A DNA stretch of 10,140 nt, from contig CAKKQI010000224.1 of the NCBI GenBank assembly GCA_919901895.1, positions 4,132 to 14,271 on the forward strand, in the 5' to 3' direction. The notes beneath the pieces were generated by a model. That model did no database searches. It saw only the letters and a program-made list of their open reading frames with translations, and was not told the origin of the DNA. This DNA comes from Candidatus Brocadiaceae bacterium (GTDB taxonomy: Bacteria > Planctomycetota > MHYJ01 > JACQXL01 > CAKKQI01). Both the position numbers and the translations under genes were made by a program. Of this stretch, positions 5,817 through 10,140 are shown one piece after another (positions within the stretch are counted from its first letter, which is position 1; each line of letters opens with the position of its first letter).

Positions 5817-7118
5817 ATGCAGCACACCATAAAAAAAGAAGTCTCGTTTGAAGGAATCGGTCTTTTTTCCGGTCAGCCGGTAAAAATCCTGTTTCGGCCG
5901 GCGCCGGTTAATACCGGCCTTGTTTTTATCCGGACCGATTTACCGGAACAGCCGCATATTCCCGCAACAACTGAATACCTCAGATCTGATTATCGCAGAA
6001 CCGCTTTAGAAAAAAATGGCGCCAGCATTGAAACGATTGAACATCTTTTAGCCGCCCTCTCCGGCCTGGGTATTAATAATCTGGAAATAGAATTAAATGC
6101 TTCAGAAGTACCGGGGGGCGACGGCAGCGCCAAATTTTTCATAGAAACATTGACTTCAGCTGAACTTCTCCCGCAGGATGCCCCCTCTAAAATTTTTGCG
6201 GTAAAAACTCCGGTGGCTTTTTCTGAAGGAGAGGCCTCGCTGGTCGCCCTGCCCACTGATGATGAAGAACTGATTATTGATTACACTTTGCAATACGCCG
6301 CGCCGATTATCGGCACCACCCACTTAAATATCCGAATTAACCCGGAAAATTTTGTCAAAGAACTGGCCCCCAGCCGCACCTTCTGCCTTAAATCAGAAGT
6401 GGACCACTTTTTAAACCAGGGATTGGGCAAAGGAGCCAGTTATCAGAATGTCCTCGTGGTGGATAACGACAAAGTCATTCAGAATCAGTTAAGATTTAAA
6501 GACGAATTTGTCCGTCATAAGATACTTGACCTGCTGGGCGACCTTTATCTTTTAGGCGTCAGGTTACAGGGACATATTATTGCCGTTAAAACCGGCCATG
6601 AAGATAATGTGAAATTTGTCAAACGTTTGGCTGATGCGATGCAAAAAGTAAAAATACCGTCTTCTTCGGAACCAAAAATAAAAACCTGGCTGGATGTCCG
6701 AGAATTGCAGAATATCCTGCCGCACCGCTATCCTTTCTTGCTGATTGATAAAATAATTGAAATGGAAGGTTATAACCGGGCCGTCGGGATTAAAAACGTC
6801 ACGATTAACGAACCGTTTTTTATGGGCCATTTTCCCGGCCAGCCGGTGATGCCCGGTGTTTTACAATTAGAAGCCATGGCCCAGTTAGCCGCTACGTTGC
6901 TTTTACGGCGGGCCGGCAACGAAAATAAACTCGGAGTCCTTCTTTCTATTAATAACGCCAAGTTCCGTAAATCCGTTGTGCCCGGCGACCAGTTGAGAAT
7001 TGAAGCGGAAACGATTAAAAGTAAATCCCGCACCGCCGAAGTTTACGCCCGCGCTTTAGTCGACGGCGAACTGGCCTCCGAAGCCTCGATTAAATTTATG
7101 CTGGTGGATAAAGAATAA
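5817..7118 (+). CDS. lpxC/fabZ: Bifunctional UDP-3-O-acyl-N-acetylglucosamine deacetylase / 3-hydroxyacyl-ACP dehydratase (LpxC-FabZ fusion)
   Basis: Residues 1 to about 280 are LpxC, the zinc deacetylase that commits UDP-3-O-acyl-GlcNAc to lipid A: TIEHLLAALSGLG carries catalytic Glu75 and zinc ligand His76, RHKILDLLGD supplies His234, Lys235 and Asp238, T188 sits in SRTFCLKSEV, and TGH ends in His261. Residues about 290-433 are FabZ, a hot-dog fold dehydratase of fatty acid elongation: HRYPFLLID (303-311) and GHFPGQPVMPG with catalytic His338, then Glu352 in QLEAMAQ. The linker (PSSSEPKIKT) is short. Both active sites look complete. The fusion is known from Bacteroidetes and some uncultivated diderm lineages and joins two enzymes that share the 3-hydroxyacyl pool. 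lpxA follows after 22 bases, under the same promoter. No lpxD is adjacent. Confidence 0.96.
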   Translation: MQHTIKKEVSFEGIGLFSGQPVKILFRPAPVNTGLVFIRTDLPEQPHIPATTEYLRSDYRRTALEKNGASIETIEHLLAALSGLGINNLEIELNASEVPGGDGSAKFFIETLTSAELLPQDAPSKIFAVKTPVAFSEGEASLVALPTDDEELIIDYTLQYAAPIIGTTHLNIRINPENFVKELAPSRTFCLKSEVDHFLNQGLGKGASYQNVLVVDNDKVIQNQLRFKDEFVRHKILDLLGDLYLLGVRLQGHIIAVKTGHEDNVKFVKRLADAMQKVKIPSSSEPKIKTWLDVRELQNILPHRYPFLLIDKIIEMEGYNRAVGIKNVTINEPFFMGHFPGQPVMPGVLQLEAMAQLAATLLLRRAGNENKLGVLLSINNAKFRKSVVPGDQLRIEAETIKSKSRTAEVYARALVDGELASEASIKFMLVDKE

Positions 7119-7140
7119 GTAATCGCTACTTTTTAATATT

Positions 7141-8073
7141 ATGCCGACGATCCATCCGACCGCCCAGGTGAGTTCCAAAGCCAAAATTGCCGACAATGTG
7201 GAAATCGGCGCTTATAGCGTCATTGGTGATGATGTCACCATCGGAAGCGGTTGTAAAATCAACAATCATTGTACCATCCTGGGACCCAGCACAATCGGTG
7301 AAAATAATCTTTTTTTTCCCTATGCGGCCATCGGTACCGCCCCGCAGGATATTTCCTACACAGATGAACCGACCAAATTAAAAATTGGGAATAATAATGT
7401 CTTCCGGGAATTTGTTACGGTTAACCGCGCTACTTTAAAAGAATTCGGACAGACGCTGATCGGCAATAACTGTTTTCTGATGGCTTACAGTCATATTGCC
7501 CACGATTGTATTTTAGGAGACAACGTTATTATTGCCAACGGAGTTCAGTTAGGCGGTCATGTGCGGTTGGGTAATTACGCCTCTTTAGGCGGCCTGGCCG
7601 GAGTTCATCATTTTGTCACGATTGGCGAACATTCTTTTATTGCCGGGATGGCGCGGGTCTTAAAAGATATCCCGCCGTTTATGATGGCGGACGGCCGGCC
7701 GGCGCGCGTCCGGGCCGTGAATACAATTGGTCTGGGCCGGCGGGGATTCAGCACCGAACAAGTCCGGGCCATCAAAGAAACTCATAAACTTATTTGGCGT
7801 TCGGAATATACCACCATTCAGGCCTTAAAAATATTAGAAGAAAATATCACTACGCCACCGGAAAAACTACCGGCTGATACGCCTAAAATTCTTTATGCCC
7901 TGGCTGCGAAAGAACAAATTGCCCGGCTGATTGAATTTATTAAAAATAGCCAGCGGGTTCCGCAGGGACGAGGTCTGGAAGCCAACCGCAAAATCCCGGC
8001 CCGACCGAATAACCCAGACGGACCAGCCCCATCACCGACTGAAACGGATGATGAAGTGGAACTGGTCAACTAA
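7141..8073 (+). CDS. lpxA: Acyl-[ACP]-UDP-N-acetylglucosamine O-acyltransferase (LpxA)
   Basis: This cytoplasmic enzyme moves a 3-hydroxyacyl chain from ACP to position 3 of UDP-GlcNAc, the first step of lipid A synthesis. Residues 1 to about 185 are left-handed parallel beta-helix hexapeptide repeats (HPTA, IGxxxxI patterns). By alignment to E. coli LpxA, His121 in SHIAHDC is the catalytic base (His125), His140 equals His144, Asp70 equals Asp74 and Gly169 equals Gly173, the acyl-length ruler whose Gly form goes with longer chains. The helical C-terminal domain follows (RRGFSTEQVRAIKETHKLIWR). It is 310 residues against 262 in E. coli; the extra 30-40 residues (from about 272) are Pro-, Asn- and Asp/Glu-rich and probably disordered. 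It lies 22 bases after lpxC-fabZ. The start has no visible Shine-Dalgarno site, but HPTA only four residues in is typical of LpxA N-termini. Confidence 0.96.
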   Translation: MPTIHPTAQVSSKAKIADNVEIGAYSVIGDDVTIGSGCKINNHCTILGPSTIGENNLFFPYAAIGTAPQDISYTDEPTKLKIGNNNVFREFVTVNRATLKEFGQTLIGNNCFLMAYSHIAHDCILGDNVIIANGVQLGGHVRLGNYASLGGLAGVHHFVTIGEHSFIAGMARVLKDIPPFMMADGRPARVRAVNTIGLGRRGFSTEQVRAIKETHKLIWRSEYTTIQALKILEENITTPPEKLPADTPKILYALAAKEQIARLIEFIKNSQRVPQGRGLEANRKIPARPNNPDGPAPSPTETDDEVELVN

Positions 8074-8093
8074 AATCTCACTTCACTTAAAAC

Positions 8094-8217
8094 CTCTAAC
8101 AAAACCATTCTGAAGGAGATAACAAATTAAATATGTACAATGGAAACCTGAAGGTTTCCGCTACATTTTAGAGAAAAGTAGCGGCGACCTTCAGGTCGCC
8201 ATCTGGTTTTGTTAGAG
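8094..8217. mobile_element. 124-bp MITE-like element with 14-bp terminal inverted repeats
   Basis: CTCTAACAAAACCA (8094-8107) is the exact reverse complement of TGGTTTTGTTAGAG (8204-8217). The interior holds a pair of GTAG-footed hairpins in opposite orientation (8142-8200). No clear target-site duplication is visible. It has no transposase, so any movement would need one supplied elsewhere. As RNA the whole element folds back on itself and could instead be a 3' end structure for the lpxC-lpxA transcript. Confidence 0.5.
8142..8200. repeat. BIME-like pair of inverted GTAG hairpins
   Basis: Left unit: GGAAACCT-GA-AGGTTTCC (8142-8159), then G and CTAC (8161-8164). Right unit: GTAG (8178-8181), C, then GGCGACCT-TC-AGGTCGCC (8183-8200). 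The units are inverted copies matching at 19 of 23 positions, and each difference in one arm is compensated in the other, so both hairpins stay perfect. This matches two REPs facing each other across a 13-base spacer. Confidence 0.75.
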
Positions 8218-8249
8218 TCTCTTAATGATTACAAAGATTTAGAAATAAA

Positions 8250-8294
8250 ATTACCGTGAGTTTAGTCCGCCTTAGGCGGATTAATCACCGTAAT
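8250..8294. repeat. 45-base hairpin containing a TCCGCCT-N-AGGCGGA core
   Basis: The outer arms ATTACCGTGA (8250-8259) and TCACCGTAAT (8285-8294) pair except at one position; TTA/TAA and the perfect 7-bp core (8266-8280) continue the stem. The core is identical to 3854-3868. It may serve as a transcript end for the converging genes, but no U-tract follows. Confidence 0.65.
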
Positions 8295-8322
8295 CTCTAT
8301 TCCCAATCACTCTCCACCATCC

Positions 8323-8345
8323 GTCCCGATTTTTATCGGGACTAC
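8323..8345 (-). repeat. GTAG-footed GTCCCGAT-N4-ATCGGGAC palindrome
   Basis: Perfect 8-bp arms (8323-8330 and 8335-8342) flank a TTTT loop, with CTAC at 8342-8345, that is GTAG at the foot on the minus strand. It links the CCCGAT palindrome family to the GTAG-footed REP-like type. Confidence 0.65.
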
Positions 8346-8381
8346 GAAGGACTGGTAATCACTGATATAATTTATCGACTC

Positions 8382-9020
8382 TCAAGGAAAATAATTATCC
8401 GCCTGTTCGGTAATTTTTCTGATCACGTTTTCCAGTTCCTGCCGTTTTTGTTCCATCATCTTTTCATCTGCTTCCGGCGAAACCATAATCGGCTTCCCCA
8501 GTATCACGACGGCCGGACTAAACGGACAGGGTAATTCATACTGGTCCCAGGCCTTTTTAAAGACAGAGCGGTATTTAGCCCGGGCCGTCAGGGGAATAAT
8601 GATACAACCGGTTTTAGCGGCCAGATAAATAACGCCGGGCTTGACAATATATAATGGCCCGCACGGACCGTCCACGGCAAAGGCCGCGTGAGACCCTTCT
8701 TTCACGGCCCTAATCATCCTGATTAACCCCCTCCTCGCCCCGCTTGAACTGGAACCGAGAACAGGTTTAAGTCGCAATCTGGTCAAAACGGCACTCTGCA
8801 AGCGGCCGTCCCGGCTAAGACTGGTTAAGATCGCCAGTTGCTTAACTTCATTCCAGCCCAACAATAAAAACTGCCGGCCGTGCCAGAAGGCAAAAACAAA
8901 TTGCCGGCCGGACGCCAAACAATCCTGTAAAGCAGATTTATTTATAACTTTGAAACTGATTGTCTTGCAGACCAGTTTAATCATCAACCACGCCAGAAAA
9001 GAAAGAAGTTTTTGTTTCAT
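8382..9020 (-). CDS. DUF374 lysophospholipid acyltransferase-family protein (putative lipid A acyltransferase)
   Basis: The 212 residues match the DUF374 branch of LPLAT acyltransferases. After a hydrophobic N-terminus (about 3-20) come FWHGRQF (45-51, probable catalytic His47, without the Asp of the usual HX4D motif), SLSRDG (67-72), GSSSSGARRG (89-98), FAVDGPCGP (114-122) and VKPGVIYLAAKTG (126-138). The family includes LpxJ-type late acyltransferases of lipid A in Campylobacterota (recalled, not checked), and members are often found among LPS genes, as here between lpxA and the lpxB region. It probably acts at the inner membrane. One oddity is Cys120 where the family usually reads DGPRGP. 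AAGG lies 7 bases before the ATG at 9018-9020. It converges on lpxA and diverges from the oxidoreductase gene. The exact substrate is unknown. Confidence 0.88.
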   Translation of the reverse strand: MKQKLLSFLAWLMIKLVCKTISFKVINKSALQDCLASGRQFVFAFWHGRQFLLLGWNEVKQLAILTSLSRDGRLQSAVLTRLRLKPVLGSSSSGARRGLIRMIRAVKEGSHAAFAVDGPCGPLYIVKPGVIYLAAKTGCIIIPLTARAKYRSVFKKAWDQYELPCPFSPAVVILGKPIMVSPEADEKMMEQKRQELENVIRKITEQADNYFP

Positions 9021-9029
9021 ACGGAAACC

Positions 9030-9058
9030 TTGACCCTTTATCCCGTTAGAGATATACT
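9030..9058 (+). promoter_or_regulatory. Sigma-70 promoter of the oxidoreductase-lpxB operon
   Basis: TTGACC (9030-9035), a 17-base spacer and TATACT (9053-9058). The start would fall near 9065, giving an AT-rich leader of about 46 bases without a clear Shine-Dalgarno site. The spacer contains CCCGTTAGAGAT, a 12-mer also present in the kinase promoter spacer on the opposite strand (near 5689-5700). Confidence 0.65.
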
Positions 9059-9072
9059 ATAATTGTATAGTA
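9055..9072. promoter_or_regulatory. Inverted repeat over the -10 and start region
   Basis: TACTATA (9055-9061), four bases, TATAGTA (9066-9072): a perfect 7-bp inverted repeat covering most of the -10 box and the predicted start point. It could be a repressor operator, or give each strand a -10-like sequence for the divergent acyltransferase gene. AT-rich symmetry around a -10 can also arise by chance. Confidence 0.35.
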
Positions 9073-9110
9073 AACCATATTTGGATAAAATTTTAAAATA
9101 AAATTCATTT

Positions 9111-10100
9111 ATGCTTAATGTGGCGGTTATCGGCGTCGGGCATCTGGGCCGGCATCATGCCCGGATTTATAAATCGTTGCCCGGCGTAAATTTGGTGGGT
9201 GTGGTTGACATTAATCAATCACGCGGCCGGCCGGTGGCCGCCGAATATCAAACAAATTATTATTCCGATTGTCAATCTCTTTTTTCCGCAAACAAGATCA
9301 ACGCGGTTAGTATCGCCACCCCGACCGTTTCGCATTATGCCGTCGCCAAAAATTTTATCAGCCGCGGCATCCACACTTTCATAGAAAAACCGATCACGGA
9401 TAATGTATCCGATGCCCAGAAATTGGTTGCCTTAGCCCAACCAAAAAAAATAATTCTTCAGGTCGGTCATATTGAACGATTTAACCCGGCTTTTATCGCA
9501 ATTCAACCTTACGTGAAAAACCCCCGTTTTATTGAATGCCACCGCCTGGCGCCTTTTTCCTTCCGGTCGGTGGATATTGATGTCGTTCTTGATGTAATGA
9601 TTCACGATCTGGATATTATTCTTTCGCTGGTCAAATCGCCTCTTCATAAAATTGAAGCAACCGGAGTCAATATTTTAACAGGCAAAAAAGATATCGCCAG
9701 CGTGCGGCTTCTTTTTAAGAACGGCTGTGTGGCCAATGTTACAGCTTCGCGGGTTTCGGACAAGTCAATGCGCAAATTACGTATTTTTTCCAATGATGCT
9801 TACATCTCCGTAGATTATCTGGCTAAAACCGCGTTGGTTTACCGCAAAGCAGCTCACTTGCCCCCGCCCCAAAAACTGTTAACAATTTTTAATCGTTCAA
9901 AAATAAAAGACCTGAAAAAATTAATGCTGGAAAAATTTTTACAGGTAAAAAACCTGGAAATCAAGCCGGTTGACCAGCTGCAAAAAGAACTGGAGTCTTT
10001 TGTTGGTTGTATTCGGACATACCGAAAACCGGTCGTTTCCGGCGCGGACGGCTTAAAAGCCATTCAACTCGCCCGGCAAATTATTAATAAAATCGGCTGA
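9111..10100 (+). CDS. Gfo/Idh/MocA-family NAD-dependent oxidoreductase (possible GnnA-like UDP-GlcNAc 3-dehydrogenase)
   Basis: The 329 residues begin with a Rossmann fold: VIGVGHLGRHH with G8, G10 and G13, an acidic end of strand 2 (VVD, 31-33), SIATPTVSHY (67-76) and the family EKP motif (E92-K93-P94). The C-terminal substrate domain has QVGHIERFNPA (117-127) and DVMIHDLDIIL (161-171), with His165/Asp166 likely in the active site. Genes of this type often stand just before lpxB; in Acidithiobacillus ferrooxidans gnnA lies between lpxA and lpxB and oxidises UDP-GlcNAc at C3 so that GnnB can aminate it. Here it is followed after 14 bases by a probable lpxB, but no aminotransferase is in the window, so the GnnA role is an inference from position. 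It has its own promoter (9030-9058) and no evident Shine-Dalgarno sequence. Confidence 0.9.
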   Translation: MLNVAVIGVGHLGRHHARIYKSLPGVNLVGVVDINQSRGRPVAAEYQTNYYSDCQSLFSANKINAVSIATPTVSHYAVAKNFISRGIHTFIEKPITDNVSDAQKLVALAQPKKIILQVGHIERFNPAFIAIQPYVKNPRFIECHRLAPFSFRSVDIDVVLDVMIHDLDIILSLVKSPLHKIEATGVNILTGKKDIASVRLLFKNGCVANVTASRVSDKSMRKLRIFSNDAYISVDYLAKTALVYRKAAHLPPPQKLLTIFNRSKIKDLKKLMLEKFLQVKNLEIKPVDQLQKELESFVGCIRTYRKPVVSGADGLKAIQLARQIINKIG

Positions 10101-10114
10101 TATTATTTTACAGA

Positions 10115-10140
10115 ATGGAACAAAAAATTTTAGTTGTTGC
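10115..10140 (+). CDS. lpxB: Start of a probable lpxB (lipid-A-disaccharide synthase), cut by window end
   Basis: Only nine residues, MEQKILVVA, are visible. A Lys-Ile-hydrophobic run ending in Val-Ala at the very N-terminus fits LpxB, where VAGEASGD follows, and the position after an LPS-type oxidoreductase and near lpxA supports it. It lies 14 bases after the preceding stop and is probably translated from the same mRNA. The visible residues alone would fit many nucleotide-sugar enzymes. Confidence 0.55.

Larger units (their letters stand above)
8074..8381. other. Repeat-filled convergent gap between lpxA and the acyltransferase
   Basis: No gene is supported in these 308 bases. The gap holds the TIR-bounded BIME-like element (8094-8217), a 45-base hairpin (8250-8294) and a GTAG-footed palindrome (8323-8345). 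Because lpxA and the acyltransferase converge here, the hairpins could end transcription from both sides, though no stem is followed by a clear U-tract. Confidence 0.65.

Noticed and set aside
8133..8171. 12-codon ORF (MYNGNLKVSATF) after AAGGAG at 8113-8118
   Set aside because: The spacing from AAGGAG to the ATG is 14 bases, and the ORF is made mostly of the left BIME hairpin. Likely chance, though a leader peptide is not excluded.
9432..10063. Minus-strand open frames antisense to the oxidoreductase
   Set aside because: Short, without start signals or motifs, and wholly inside a gene with clear Gfo/Idh motifs.

Overview
The window looks like chromosomal DNA of an uncultivated, LPS-making Gram-negative (diderm) bacterium. 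It holds nine genes: seven complete and two cut by the window ends. LpxC fused to FabZ, an lpxA/oxidoreductase/lpxB lipid A cluster, a sigma-54 type IV pilus control module, and many short palindromic repeats together recall candidate phyla of the PVC/Omnitrophota type. That placement is an inference from gene layout and repeat style and is weakly held.

Left half (1-5668), all genes on the minus strand. A prepilin-like gene (1-341, cut at the left edge) lies behind a near-perfect sigma-54 promoter (371-385). A 645-base non-coding stretch full of palindromes separates it from an exported HEAT-repeat protein (987-2264), an NtrC/PilR-type sigma-54 activator (2357-3805) and a six-helix PAS histidine kinase with PilS architecture (3989-5668). 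Transcription runs kinase, regulator, HEAT protein, prepilin. A sigma-54 activator next to a sigma-54-promoted prepilin suggests a PilS/PilR circuit controlling pilus or pseudopilus genes.

Right half (5669-10140): lipid A synthesis. Back-to-back sigma-70 promoters at 5676-5767 drive the kinase leftward and lpxC-fabZ plus lpxA rightward. A repeat-rich gap (8074-8381) follows, then a convergent DUF374 acyltransferase (8382-9020, minus). A divergent promoter region then leads to a Gfo/Idh/MocA oxidoreductase (9111-10100) and the first codons of a probable lpxB. FabZ works on 3-hydroxyacyl-ACP, the acyl donor class for LpxA; LpxA and LpxC make the acylated UDP-sugar; LpxB joins two of them; the DUF374 enzyme may add a further acyl chain. 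The oxidoreductase sits where gnnA sits in Acidithiobacillus, so a 2,3-diamino sugar lipid A is possible.

The most unusual layer is the repeats. At least ten short perfect or near-perfect palindromes lie between genes. Several carry GTAG at the foot of the hairpin, as in REP elements mobilised by RAYT (TnpA-REP) enzymes. One inverted pair forms a BIME-like unit inside 14-bp terminal inverted repeats (8094-8217). Two more palindromes sit in frame inside proteins: the prepilin leader and the kinase PAS domain. No RAYT, transposase, CRISPR array, tRNA or rRNA was seen.
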